Source of the DNA: Eubacterium sp.
GTDB lineage: Bacteria; Bacillota_A; Clostridia; Lachnospirales; Lachnospiraceae
Direction of reading: 5' to 3'
NCBI GenBank assembly: GCA_017475785.1
Contig: JAFVEX010000051.1
Span: 30,192-94,191, forward strand
DNA: 64,000 nt
The position numbers and the translations under genes were made by a program. This document shows positions 44,535 to 53,987 of this stretch, piece after piece. The notes under the pieces were generated by a model. That model did not search any database and had not been told where the DNA came from. It saw only the letters and a list, made by a program, of their open reading frames with translations. The first letter of the stretch is position 1. Each line of letters opens with the position of its first letter.

Positions 44535-45434
44535 ATGAAAAAACAGACAATGCGCGGCTATCTGCTGGTGCTGGCTGCCGCGCTTTCCTGGGGCTGGATT
44601 CCCGTGTTCAGCCGCATCGCTTACCAGTACGGGAGCAATCCGCAGGTGGCGGCGGCGTACAGATCGTTTGTGGCTGCCCCGGTGTTTCTGATCTGGCTTC
44701 TGTCAAAGGGGTCGCTGAAAAATTTCAAGAAAAAGGATCTTCCGTTTTACCTGCTGTACGGTCTGGTTGCCTATGCGGGGACCTGCTATCTCTACATGGC
44801 TTCGGTGCAGCTTCTGACCAGCGCAATGGCGGCCATCTTGCTGTATACCAGCGCGGCGTTTATCATCGTGCTGAACCGTCTGATCTATAAGGAATCGATC
44901 ACGCGCGACAAGGTGATCGCGCTTCTTTGTACCTTTGGGGGATGTTTTCTCGTCGTGCGGGCGTATGACCCGGGAGCGTTTCTGGGAAACCTCAAGGGAA
45001 TTCTTTTTGGGCTGGCATCCGGTTTTTGTTATTCAATGACGACAGTTATGGGGACTACGGCGCGGAAAAAGAACCCGGGAGAAGTGAATTCGGGACTGAT
45101 GACGATTTTCGGGTCACTTGTTTTTCTGGCGGTCTGTCCCCCGTGGAAAAATCCGGTGACGTCGGTTCCTCTGATGGCTTCATACATTGCCCTCGGGCTG
45201 GTTTGCTCCGTGATGGGATTCGGCCTGTATCTGAAGGGTATGGAGCAGGGGATTGACGGCGGCATCGCCGGAATTATCGCGATGGTCGAGCCGGTGGCCG
45301 CCACAGTGCTGGGCTGTCTGTTTTATCATGATCAGATCACCTGGCCGCAGGTTGTCGGAATCTGTGTCGTTCTGCTGGGAGTCAGTTTTCCGATTTTCAG
45401 CGAAAGAAGAAGGAATCGCAGGAGAACCTTATAG
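44535..45434 (+). CDS. EamA/DMT-family transporter
   Basis: 299 residues with ten hydrophobic segments in two EamA repeats. GYLLVLAAALSWGWIPVFSRIA opens the first, and GILFGLASGFCYSMTTVMGT opens the second. VEPVAATVLGCLFYHDQIT is the typical end of repeat two. This drug/metabolite transporter group exports amino acids and other small molecules; the substrate cannot be read from sequence. It has its own promoter and an AGGAG site, with a CAACA/TGTTG stem just after the gene. Confidence 0.9.
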   Translation: MKKQTMRGYLLVLAAALSWGWIPVFSRIAYQYGSNPQVAAAYRSFVAAPVFLIWLLSKGSLKNFKKKDLPFYLLYGLVAYAGTCYLYMASVQLLTSAMAAILLYTSAAFIIVLNRLIYKESITRDKVIALLCTFGGCFLVVRAYDPGAFLGNLKGILFGLASGFCYSMTTVMGTTARKKNPGEVNSGLMTIFGSLVFLAVCPPWKNPVTSVPLMASYIALGLVCSVMGFGLYLKGMEQGIDGGIAGIIAMVEPVAATVLGCLFYHDQITWPQVVGICVVLLGVSFPIFSERRRNRRRTL

Positions 45435-45462
45435 ATAATTGCGAAACAACAGATTTGTTGAC

Positions 45463-45535
45463 AGATTGCACAAAATAATATTCCATTGCAGACACGCTCG
45501 CGCTTGCTCACGGAATAGTTGATTTTGCACAATCT
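45463..45535. repeat. 73-bp inverted repeat, MITE-like or stem-loop
   Basis: AGATTGCACAAAAT at 45463-45476 pairs with ATTTTGCACAATCT at 45522-45535 (12 of 14), and ATTCC pairs with GGAAT inside. The centre, GCTCGCGCTTGCTC, is GC-rich. It fills most of the gap between the EamA and YbaK genes and has no coding role that I can see. Confidence 0.6.
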
Positions 45536-45598
45536 GGACGTCGATAAATGAAATTTCCCAATTTCCTGTAATATGGGAGAAGTACAAGGAGAAGGACC

Positions 45599-46060
45599 AT
45601 GTCGATTGAACGGGCGAGAAAACATCTGCGGGACAAAGGATTTGAGGACCGGATTATCATTCCAGAGCACAGCAGCGCCACCGTCGCGGAGGCGGCAGCG
45701 GCACTTGGATGTGAGCCTGGAATGATTGCGAAGACGCTTTCTTTCCTCCAGGGGGAGCAGCCTGTGCTGATTCTGGTGGAGGGAATGGCGAGAATTGATA
45801 ATAAGAAATACAGGACGCGGTTTGGCTGCAAGGCGAAAATGATACCGGCAGAGCGGGTGGAGGAGCTGATCGGCCACGATGTGGGCGGCGTCTGTCCGTT
45901 TGGCATCAATGAAGGCGTGACGGTTTATCTGGATGAGAGTCTGAGACAGCATGAAACCGTTTATCCGGCCGCGGGAACGGATCACAGCGCAGTCCGGCTG
46001 ACTATCGCGGATCTGGAGGCGTGCAGTGATTTTGCGGAGTGGGTGGACGTCTGTAGATGA
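45599..46060 (+). CDS. YbaK/ProX-type aminoacyl-tRNA deacylase
   Basis: A 153-residue YbaK/EbsC-type protein, full length for the family. EAAAALGCEPGMIAKTLSF carries the conserved Lys, and GGVCPFGINEGVTVYLDESL and AAGTDHSAVRLT are the other signature segments. Family members hydrolyse mischarged tRNAs such as Cys-tRNA-Pro. AGGAGAAGG precedes the start. It stands alone. Confidence 0.88.
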   Translation: MSIERARKHLRDKGFEDRIIIPEHSSATVAEAAAALGCEPGMIAKTLSFLQGEQPVLILVEGMARIDNKKYRTRFGCKAKMIPAERVEELIGHDVGGVCPFGINEGVTVYLDESLRQHETVYPAAGTDHSAVRLTIADLEACSDFAEWVDVCR

Positions 46061-46196
46061 GGGCGTGTAAAAGTGACTGTTATAAAATGAATTCATAAAG
46101 GAAATCCCGATTGAATCTTCAATCTTCAAAACAGGATTCTTGTGACTACAGTCATGAGAGAAGAGATGTTTAACTGTGCCATACAGGGAGGAATCG

Positions 46197-47771
46197 ATGG
46201 GCATTTATCTGAATCCGGGAAATGAGGGCTTTACAAGAATTACATCAGCGGATATCTATGTGGATAAGACCATGATGATCCGGGAAACCAACCGGTGCAT
46301 CGACACCGGAAATAATTATATCTGCATGTCCAGGCCGCGCCGATTCGGAAAGACCGTCGCGGGAAATATGCTCTGCGCGTATTATTCCAAAGGCTGTGAC
46401 TCTCGGGAATTATTTGCGCCTTTCAAGATCAGTCAGGATCCCGGGTATGAAGCAAAGCGCAACCGGTACAATGTCATTAAGATCGACATGAACAGCGAGT
46501 ACCAGAACACATTGAATAAGGATCAGCTAATTACGCGCCTGACGGGAAAAATCAAAAAAGAAATGATCAGAGCATTTCCATCGTCGGATATAGAAGATGA
46601 TGACACGCTGGCGGAGAGCATATTGAAAGTGTTTTCGGAGACAGGAGAGCATTTCATCATTCTTCTGGACGAATATGACGTCCTCGTCCGCGAACAAGTC
46701 AGTGATCATCTCTTTCAGGAATATCTCTCCTTCCTGAACGGCTTATTCAAGAGTGACACGCTCTGCCTGGCAATTTCACTGGCATATCTGACAGGCATCC
46801 TTCCGGTGGTGCGGGATAAGGTGCAGTCAAAGCTGAATAACTTCCGGGAATACACCATTTTGAATGCCGGCGTGTTTGCGGAATTTGCCGGATTTACTGC
46901 AGAAGAGGTCAAAAACCTGTGCGAAGAACGTGCGGTTGATTTTAATGAATGCAGAAGGTGGTATGACGGATACCGTCAGCATGGCTATGAGATCTATAAT
47001 CCGGAGTCGGTTGTGCGCTCTGTAGAAGACAGGATGTTCGGCAGTTACTGGGGCAGGACGTCCTCCTATGAAGTCATCTCTGACCGCATCCGGCAGAACT
47101 TTGCAGGGACAAAAGAGGCGGTCATTCAAATGCTGGCCGGTGAAAGCGTGGATGTGGATGAAGGTTCTTACCTGAACACCATGACGGATTTTTCTAGCAA
47201 GGATGATATTTTCGGGTATCTGATGCATCTGGGATATCTCGCTTACGATGCAGAAACGCAGACCTGCCACATTCCAAATAAGGAGGTGCGGGAGGAGTGG
47301 TTCCGCGCCCTGAAAAAGACGGAAGAATACCGGATGACGGATCAGATCGTCCGGTCATCCAAAGAACTGCTGGCAGAGACTCTGCAGGGAAATGCCGATG
47401 CGGTCGCGAAAGCGCTGGATGTTTCCCACATCCATGTGACATCCAACCGCAGCTACAACAACGAAGACGCGCTGCAGAGCGCTATCTATCTTGCGTTTAT
47501 CTATGCCCTGAACCGCTATACCGTGATCAAAGAAATGACCGCCGGAAAAGGCTTTGCGGACGTTGTATTCATCCCGTTCCATGAGGGCGATCCGGCGATG
47601 GTGATCGAATTGAAGCGGAATGACTGCGCGGAAAGTGCACTGGATCAGATCCGCAAGAAGCAGTACTTCGACAGCCTGGAACACTACAGCGGAGACCTGC
47701 TTCTGGTCGGGATCAACTACGACGAGAAAGAGAAGACCCACTCCTGCAGGATTGAGCAATTCCGGAAATAA
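46197..47771 (+). CDS. AAA-ATPase-like / PD-(D/E)XK (DUF1703) protein
   Basis: 524 residues; the start at 46197 has GGAGG. The N-terminal half is the AAA-ATPase_like domain, with Walker A-like SRPRRFGKTV and Walker B FIILLDEYD. The C-terminal 100 residues are a PD-(D/E)XK nuclease of the DUF1703 type, with ADVVFIP and MVIELK providing the acidic and Lys residues. These proteins are common, variable in copy number and of unknown role, possibly linked to mobile elements or defence. Both domains look intact and no partner gene is adjacent. Confidence 0.87.
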   Translation: MGIYLNPGNEGFTRITSADIYVDKTMMIRETNRCIDTGNNYICMSRPRRFGKTVAGNMLCAYYSKGCDSRELFAPFKISQDPGYEAKRNRYNVIKIDMNSEYQNTLNKDQLITRLTGKIKKEMIRAFPSSDIEDDDTLAESILKVFSETGEHFIILLDEYDVLVREQVSDHLFQEYLSFLNGLFKSDTLCLAISLAYLTGILPVVRDKVQSKLNNFREYTILNAGVFAEFAGFTAEEVKNLCEERAVDFNECRRWYDGYRQHGYEIYNPESVVRSVEDRMFGSYWGRTSSYEVISDRIRQNFAGTKEAVIQMLAGESVDVDEGSYLNTMTDFSSKDDIFGYLMHLGYLAYDAETQTCHIPNKEVREEWFRALKKTEEYRMTDQIVRSSKELLAETLQGNADAVAKALDVSHIHVTSNRSYNNEDALQSAIYLAFIYALNRYTVIKEMTAGKGFADVVFIPFHEGDPAMVIELKRNDCAESALDQIRKKQYFDSLEHYSGDLLLVGINYDEKEKTHSCRIEQFRK

Positions 47772-47907
47772 TGGATGCAAACACTTTTTTTGCACAAACC
47801 CTCTCGGAAGACGATGGTTTTTGTTGAAAATACAGGCAATTTCCGGGACTTCATTTGTGTTCCCGGTCATCAGAAAAATCTTCTTTACATGGATGGATTC
47901 CGTTTGC

Positions 47908-47963
47908 TACATTGAAGTTAGTTTGCAAAACTAATGCCATTCGGTGACAGCGTCAATGTAGTG
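47908..47963. promoter_or_regulatory. stem-loop enclosing an iron-box-like palindrome
   Basis: CTACATTGA at 47908-47916 pairs with TCAATGTAG at 47955-47963. In the loop, TTAGTTTGCAAAACTAA at 47918-47934 closely resembles the operator at 8088-8105. The whole gap 47772-48107 otherwise shows only a possible TATAAT at 48065 without a good -35 box. Confidence 0.4.
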
Positions 47964-48107
47964 ATACACGAATCGAAAGAATCTGCCGCGCGAAGGGCTG
48001 CACACTACACCAGGAGGCGAATCCTTCTGGCATGTATCGGTAGAAGAATGCGGAGGAGAAGTGCTATAATGACAACAGATTGTGATTGAGTTTCAGGGAG
48101 TGGCAGA

Positions 48108-51100
48108 ATGGGAACAAGTGAACTAAATCAGCTTCCGGCCGGGACGCGGATCGGCGGGCGGTATGAAATCCTTGAGGTGATCGGCCAGGGCGGCTTCGGT
48201 ATTACATACCGGGGCTATGACCTGACGCTGGATGTGCCGGTTGCGGTCAAGGAATATTATCCCTCCGGGATCGCCAGCCGCTATCACACGCAGTCACTGG
48301 ATGTGCAGGTGGGAGGTGCCGACAACCAGAGGCAGTTTGAGGAGGGCAAGGCGAAATTCCTGGAAGAGGCGCGTGTTCTCGCAAAGTTTTCTGAGGATCC
48401 GAATGTAGTCGGCGTCCGGGATTTCTTTGAGGACAACCAGACCGTCTATATTGTCATGCAGTATCTGCAGGGAGAGAGTCTGAAGGATTATACCGTCACG
48501 GACGGAAGAATGACTTTTGATGAGGCGTTTGCGCTGCTGCGGCCAGTGATGCAGTCGCTGGGCAGAATGCACAGCACCGGTCTGATTCACCGCGACATCA
48601 GTCCATCCAATCTGATCCGCATGCGGAGCGGAAAAGTCAAGCTGATTGACTTCGGGACGGCGCGGGAGATCAGTGCGGAGGGAGAGAAAAGCCTCTCTGT
48701 GATGCTGAAGCCGGGGTATGCGCCGGCAGAGCAGTACAAGACCCGCGGCGCGCAGGGACCGTGGACGGATGTTTACGCACTGTGCGCGTCGATTTATAAG
48801 CTGATAACCGGTGTGACGCCGGAAAACTCTCTGAACCGGCTGCTGGAAGATGAGCTGCTGCCGCCGTCGCAGTGCGGCGCTGTGATCAGTCCTTCGCAGG
48901 AGGAGGCGCTGATGCGCGGCCTGGCGGTTCGCGCCGGAGACCGCATTCAGAACATGGAGGAACTGGAGGCGGCGTTTGACGCCGCGTCTGCTGTGCCTGA
49001 ACAGGAGCAGGACGGGGCGGGAGAATACGATGATGAGCGGACGATCATGGGACCGTCTGCGGAAGCATTTTCTCAGAAGAAGGAGCGGACGCACGAGATA
49101 CCTGCGCCCGTGCAGAAAAAAGCATCCACGCCCGCAAGGAAAAAGGTACACGAGAAGCCCGCACCTGTCGAAGAACAAATCGTTTCTGATGTAACTGGGG
49201 ACGGTGAAGGAAAAAAAGCTGGCAGCGGAGCAGAGCAAAAACAGGCTGGCAGCGGGGCAGAGCAAAAACAGGCTGGTGCCGGAGCAGATGAAAAACAAGC
49301 CGGCAGCAGGGCAGAACAGAGGCAGCAGAAAAAAGGAAAATTTAAAGAGAAAGAACAGAAAAGAAAAATCCGGCAGACAAAAAAAGAACTGCCGGAGAAG
49401 GAGAAATCAGGACGGCCGCGGAAGAAATGGCCCATCCTCGCGGTGATTCTCGCGGTTGCGGCAGTCATTGCGGTGGTTTACTTCAGCACAAACGGAAGCG
49501 GCGGCGGAGAGATTGCTGACTGGGGCGACGACAAAAAGATTGTGCGGTTTGTCACAGGCGGCAAAGGTACGACGATTACCAAATCAGCACTGAACGCGGT
49601 CGACCGCAATCATGACGTCGTAGCCATACAATTTTACAATTGTAATATAAGCGACGAGGTGATTGAGCGGCTGGGCTCTATGAAGCGCATTGAGGAAGTG
49701 AAATTTGACGGGTGTGCCGGATTTTCGACACTGTCGCCTCTGTCCGGCCTGCAGACACTGACGACGCTCGAGATCGAGCCGGCCATAGGGGAAAAGGATC
49801 CCGTGTTTGACGGGGACGTTATGTTCGGTGCCGATATCCCGCAGTTGAAGAAGTTAAATCTGCACAGGTACCAGATGAGAAACGGCCTTGATTTTCTGCG
49901 CCGTTTTTCCGGGCTGGAGTCATTCTATCTTTCCAATCTTACATTTGACGGGTCAGCCGTTGTGCTGCCGGAGCTTCCGAAGCTGGTTTACGTGTACCTG
50001 GAGCACATGGATCTCCGGGAGGCCGATCTGTCTGCGCTTGGCAGGGCGGGACAGCTGAAAAGCGTGAAAGTGAATGACGACAACCTGACGGATCTTTCAT
50101 TTTTGAAGGAGGCCGCGGCACTGGAGGAAATTTTCGCAGTGGACAATCAGCTCTCAGACCTTGGCGGACTGGAGGCGAAAGAGGCGCTGAAGTATGTGGC
50201 GCTGGACAGAAATCTTTTAACAGATATATCCGCTTTGTACAGCAGCGCGCAGCTGGATCATCTGAGTGCCGACGAGAATCAGATCACGGATATTTCAGTG
50301 TTCGCCGGGTGTCCGGAGCTGTCCACCCTTTCCTTGAATGGGAATCAGATTGCGGATATTTCTGCGCTGGCCTCATGTGATCTGACCTCGCTGTCCATGA
50401 ATCACAACCAGATTGCCGATCTTGCGCCGCTTTCCGCCTGCGCGAATCTGCGGGGGCTGTATCTTGCCGATAACCAGATCACAGATGCTTCTCCACTGAC
50501 AGCATGTGAGAAGATGAAATATCTGAATCTTGGAAACAATCAGATCACCGATCTGGCCTTTTGCGAAAATATGCTGGAGCTGGAAAAACTGTGGGCGCGC
50601 GACAACCAGATCAGCGATCTTAGTGGTCTGCACAATGTGACGCAGTTAGAAGAACTTCGGCTGAACGGGAATCAGATCACGGACATTTCTGTCGTGGAGA
50701 AGAGCGCGGAGCATCTGGAAATTCTCGTACTGGATCAGAACCAGATATCCGACCTCACCCCGGTGGGGAGCTGCGCGAAGCTGAAAGGACTGTCTGTCAA
50801 TGAGAATCAGCTGACAAATATTTCTTCGCTGAAAGGCTGTCCTGAGCTGTATTTCCTGTCCGCATCAGGAAACGAAATCACGGACATTTCCGCACTGGAA
50901 TCCTGCGGCGCGCTGTACATGGCAGACCTGGGGGAGAATCAGATCAAAGATATCACGGCACTCGGCGCGTCAGGTGCCGCCAAAATGGCACTGCTGCTGC
51001 AGAATAATGAGATCAGTGATATTTCACCGCTGTACGGAATGAAGGACTACGTATATCTGTCGCTCTACAACAACCAGATCACGGACATTTCCGGGATGTC

Positions 51101-51398
51101 GGCGATGACCGGAATCAGCGGAGGCAGTGAGCTGTACCTGGACTGGTGGGACGGGCTGCAGGCTGCAGATCTGTCTGAGACAACCTACATAAAGCCGAAG
51201 CTGGTCGATACGCCGCCGGACCGCCAGGTGAATCTGCAGAACGCGTTTCAGGACGCGCGCAGGGATGCCGGCAAGACCGTCGGTTCTATCGAATATCTTT
51301 CGAAGGACGAAGCTGACGCAGAGATTGTGAAGGTCCGCACGGAAGCACGCGTTGCCGCCGGAATTGACGAGAAGCAGGAAGAAGAATCTGAGGAATGA
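48108..51398 (+). CDS. transmembrane Ser/Thr kinase with leucine-rich-repeat ectodomain
   Basis: 1096 residues. Kinase domain about 17-290: glycine loop GQGGFGITY, Lys in VAVKEYY, catalytic loop HRDISPSN (near 161), DFGTAR (near 181), and PGYAPAEQY in the activation region. A basic/acidic linker follows, with four 9-residue repeats of AGSGAEQKQ type (371-406). One membrane helix lies at about 441-463 (PILAVILAVAAVIAVVYF). Residues 480-1040 are outside the cell and hold roughly 20 leucine-rich repeats of 20-24 residues with NQITDIS-type motifs, like internalin LRR. It is the first gene of an operon with an FHA-ABC ATPase and a permease, the likely phosphorylation target. Confidence 0.92.
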   Translation: MGTSELNQLPAGTRIGGRYEILEVIGQGGFGITYRGYDLTLDVPVAVKEYYPSGIASRYHTQSLDVQVGGADNQRQFEEGKAKFLEEARVLAKFSEDPNVVGVRDFFEDNQTVYIVMQYLQGESLKDYTVTDGRMTFDEAFALLRPVMQSLGRMHSTGLIHRDISPSNLIRMRSGKVKLIDFGTAREISAEGEKSLSVMLKPGYAPAEQYKTRGAQGPWTDVYALCASIYKLITGVTPENSLNRLLEDELLPPSQCGAVISPSQEEALMRGLAVRAGDRIQNMEELEAAFDAASAVPEQEQDGAGEYDDERTIMGPSAEAFSQKKERTHEIPAPVQKKASTPARKKVHEKPAPVEEQIVSDVTGDGEGKKAGSGAEQKQAGSGAEQKQAGAGADEKQAGSRAEQRQQKKGKFKEKEQKRKIRQTKKELPEKEKSGRPRKKWPILAVILAVAAVIAVVYFSTNGSGGGEIADWGDDKKIVRFVTGGKGTTITKSALNAVDRNHDVVAIQFYNCNISDEVIERLGSMKRIEEVKFDGCAGFSTLSPLSGLQTLTTLEIEPAIGEKDPVFDGDVMFGADIPQLKKLNLHRYQMRNGLDFLRRFSGLESFYLSNLTFDGSAVVLPELPKLVYVYLEHMDLREADLSALGRAGQLKSVKVNDDNLTDLSFLKEAAALEEIFAVDNQLSDLGGLEAKEALKYVALDRNLLTDISALYSSAQLDHLSADENQITDISVFAGCPELSTLSLNGNQIADISALASCDLTSLSMNHNQIADLAPLSACANLRGLYLADNQITDASPLTACEKMKYLNLGNNQITDLAFCENMLELEKLWARDNQISDLSGLHNVTQLEELRLNGNQITDISVVEKSAEHLEILVLDQNQISDLTPVGSCAKLKGLSVNENQLTNISSLKGCPELYFLSASGNEITDISALESCGALYMADLGENQIKDITALGASGAAKMALLLQNNEISDISPLYGMKDYVYLSLYNNQITDISGMSAMTGISGGSELYLDWWDGLQAADLSETTYIKPKLVDTPPDRQVNLQNAFQDARRDAGKTVGSIEYLSKDEADAEIVKVRTEARVAAGIDEKQEEESEE
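49218..49325 (+). repeat. 27-bp in-frame tandem repeat in the kinase linker
   Basis: Four units encode AGSGAEQKQ twice, then AGAGADEKQ and AGSRAEQRQ. They lie in the cytoplasmic juxtamembrane linker, so copy-number change would alter linker length without a frameshift. Confidence 0.85.
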
Positions 51399-51402
51399 CT
51401 TT

Positions 51403-53100
51403 ATGTACGAAGAAACGATTCTTTATCAGCCGGAAGCGGGGACTCCGCGTCTGATCATTCTCAGCGGCGGAGAAATCCTGGAATATGAGCTGGATCAGGA
51501 GCAGACTTTCGGGCGTCCCGCAGGCGGGAAAGCACCTGAACTTGCGGTGAAGTCCGGCGTCGTCTCGCGCAGACACGGACAGTTTCTGACAAATGCCGCC
51601 GGAAGCAGGTACAGCGACGCGGGAAGCCTGAACGGAACGATTTACAACGGCAGAGAGCTGGAACCCGGCGCGGGGCAGCTGCTCTCTGACGGGGATGTGC
51701 TGCGTGTGCACGGACGGCAGGACGAGTCGTCAGAGATGGATGTCCTCATGATCTATTCGACCGCGTCAGGCGGGCAGCGGCGGGAGTGGAGCCGGATTTC
51801 GCTCGGCGAGGCAGCTGAGATCGTCATTGGGAGAAATGAGAAGCTGCGCCTGCAGGAAAAGAGCGTGTCGCGCAGACATGCCTCCCTGTTCCGGGCGAAA
51901 AAAGGCTGGGCATTGATTGATCACGGCAGCCGGAACGGTGTTTTTTTGAATGCAGTCAGAGTGGAAGAGCCGGTATATCTGCATAAAAATGACGTAATCC
52001 GGATCGCGGGATATTATTTTGTATTTCTGGGAGACGAGCTGCTTTTCCAGTCAGATCCGGTTCCTGAGGCAGCCGGCGGCGGAACGTCGTCAGCAGAGAA
52101 TAAAGCCTGCGGCGCGGTGCCGTCAGAAAATAAAGCCGGCGGCGCGATGCCGTCAGCAGAGAATGCAGACGGCACAATGGATGAGGCTGGTTCGGAAGCG
52201 CGCCAGAGGGAAGCTGTGTCTCTGGCGGCTGAATACAGGACGGCACAGGCCGAAAGACAGGCCGAGGAGCCTGCAGAGGAACCGGACAGCGTGGGTCTCT
52301 CTGTGTGGATCGAGGAGCGCAATGTCTGGAACCGCGCGAAAAAGAAGACGCTTCTGCGGGATATCCGTCTGGAGATTCCTGCCGGCAGCATGGTGCTGAT
52401 CCTCGGCGGATCCGGCGCCGGAAAGACGACCTTTATGAACGCGGTCATGGGATATGAGCGTGCGGAGGGTGAAATCCGCTACGCCGGAACGGATATTTAC
52501 CGGGAATATGAGCGCATGAAGTACGAGATCGGTTATGTGCCGCAGCAGGATCTGCTCCGGATGAACGACACCGTGTATGACACGCTTTATAATGCGGCAA
52601 ATATGCGTCTTCCGGTTATGCAGAAAGAAGAATACGCGGAGCATGTGGAGGAGACCCTGCATCTTCTGGGGCTTGAGCGTCTGCGTGACTCGCTTGTAGG
52701 AAAACTCAGCGGCGGCCAGCGAAAGCGCCTCAGCATCGCGGTGGAATATATCGGAAACCCCTCCCTGTTTTTCCTGGACGAGCCGGATTCCGGCCTGGAC
52801 GGAACCATGGCGCGCCAGCTGATGGAAAATCTGCGCGAGATCGCGGATCAGGGGAGAATCGTGCTTGTGATTTCCCACAGTCCGGATCGCGCGTTTGAGC
52901 TGTTTGACAAGGTAATTGTACTGGCAAAGAGCAGCAAGGAAGAAGGACGTCTGGTCTTTTACGGAAGTCCTGAGGAGGCGTGCGGATTCTTTGAGGTCAG
53001 TGAGCTGGAAGGAATCATGACGCGGATCAATTATCCGGAGGAAGGCGGCGAGGGACTTGCAGACATGTATATCCGGCGGTTTGAGGAATTCTCCGGTTAA
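51403..53100 (+). CDS. double-FHA ABCG-type ATPase
   Basis: 565 residues, starting four bases after the kinase stop. FHA domain 1 spans about 20-105 (FGRPAGG, SGVVSRRHGQF, GSLNGTIYNG) and FHA domain 2 about 125-215 (IGRNEKLRLQ, KSVSRRHASL, HGSRNGVFLN). Both keep the Arg, Ser-Arg-Arg-His and Asn residues that bind phosphothreonine. A repeat-rich linker (SENKAGGA-type) leads to an ABCG-like ATPase: Walker A GGSGAGKTT near 335, signature LSGGQRKRLSIAVE near 435, Walker B FFLDEPDSGLD. The design matches Mycobacterium Rv1747, whose FHA domains are phosphorylated by PknF, except that the membrane domain here is a separate protein. Confidence 0.92.
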   Translation: MYEETILYQPEAGTPRLIILSGGEILEYELDQEQTFGRPAGGKAPELAVKSGVVSRRHGQFLTNAAGSRYSDAGSLNGTIYNGRELEPGAGQLLSDGDVLRVHGRQDESSEMDVLMIYSTASGGQRREWSRISLGEAAEIVIGRNEKLRLQEKSVSRRHASLFRAKKGWALIDHGSRNGVFLNAVRVEEPVYLHKNDVIRIAGYYFVFLGDELLFQSDPVPEAAGGGTSSAENKACGAVPSENKAGGAMPSAENADGTMDEAGSEARQREAVSLAAEYRTAQAERQAEEPAEEPDSVGLSVWIEERNVWNRAKKKTLLRDIRLEIPAGSMVLILGGSGAGKTTFMNAVMGYERAEGEIRYAGTDIYREYERMKYEIGYVPQQDLLRMNDTVYDTLYNAANMRLPVMQKEEYAEHVEETLHLLGLERLRDSLVGKLSGGQRKRLSIAVEYIGNPSLFFLDEPDSGLDGTMARQLMENLREIADQGRIVLVISHSPDRAFELFDKVIVLAKSSKEEGRLVFYGSPEEACGFFEVSELEGIMTRINYPEEGGEGLADMYIRRFEEFSG

Positions 53101-53162
53101 GGAGCCGCCGCGTTGCCCGCGGACTTTGATTAAAAATTACGGAATTCAGGGAGAAAAGCAAT

Positions 53163-53975
53163 ATGGCTGAGCGCAGGATTTCGGGACAGGGGCAGATCAG
53201 AATCTACCTCGGGAAATGCTTCCGCCTGTTTCAGAATGAGAAGCAGTGGAAAAACTTTTTATCTTCATTCATTATCATCGTGCTGATTTCCATGGTGACC
53301 GGCTCTGAGATGTTCAGAAGCTACTCGACGACGGATAAAGGCGCGTTTGCGATCGTGTCCGCATGTATCTGGTCGGGGCTGTTCAACTCCATCCAGTCAA
53401 TCTGCCGTGAGCGTGCGATCATCAAGCGGGAGTACCGGACGGGTCTGCGTATTTCTTCCTATATACTCGCGCATGTAATTTATGAGATGTTTCTCTGCGC
53501 GGTCGAGTCACTCATCGTTCTGGTGGTGACGATGCTTCGCAACGCGTCGCATTTGCCGCCGCACGGCCTGTTTTTGCCAGCGTTTCTGGAACTGTATATC
53601 ACGATTTTCCTCGTGACGTTCTGCGCGGATATGATCGCCATGCTGGTTTCCTGTATCGTGAAAACGGAAAACTCTGCCATGATGATCATGCCGTTTGTGC
53701 TCGTGGTACAGCTCGTGATGTCGGGCGTTGTCTTTGCGCTGGAGGGTGTGGCAGAACTGGTCTCATATCTCACGGCAAGCCGCTGGGGCGTGGAGGCGAT
53801 CAATTCCATTGCCAGAACCGACACGACGGTCGATTTTCAGGCGGCCTGGGCGGATGCCGGTGACGGCGGAGCCGGCGTGCTTGCCATGGACTGGCTCGTA
53901 CTGCTGGTGTTCAGTGGGATTTATATCGTGATCGCGATCATTATGCTCAGACGTGTGGATAAAGACGAGCGCTGA
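53163..53975 (+). CDS. ABC-2-type permease
   Basis: 270 residues with about six hydrophobic segments. FNSIQSICRERAIIKREYRTGLRISSYILAHVIYE is the amphipathic connector typical of ABCG/ABC-2 membrane domains. It follows the FHA-ABC ATPase by 62 bases behind AGGGAG. Together they should form an exporter whose ATPase is controlled through FHA binding to phosphorylated sites. The substrate is unknown. Confidence 0.9.
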   Translation: MAERRISGQGQIRIYLGKCFRLFQNEKQWKNFLSSFIIIVLISMVTGSEMFRSYSTTDKGAFAIVSACIWSGLFNSIQSICRERAIIKREYRTGLRISSYILAHVIYEMFLCAVESLIVLVVTMLRNASHLPPHGLFLPAFLELYITIFLVTFCADMIAMLVSCIVKTENSAMMIMPFVLVVQLVMSGVVFALEGVAELVSYLTASRWGVEAINSIARTDTTVDFQAAWADAGDGGAGVLAMDWLVLLVFSGIYIVIAIIMLRRVDKDER

Positions 53976-53987
53976 GGGGATGACAAG

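Noticed and set aside
46197..47771. Part of a defence island
   Set aside because: The DUF1703-type protein is common and stands alone; no toxin, methylase or other defence partner lies beside it.
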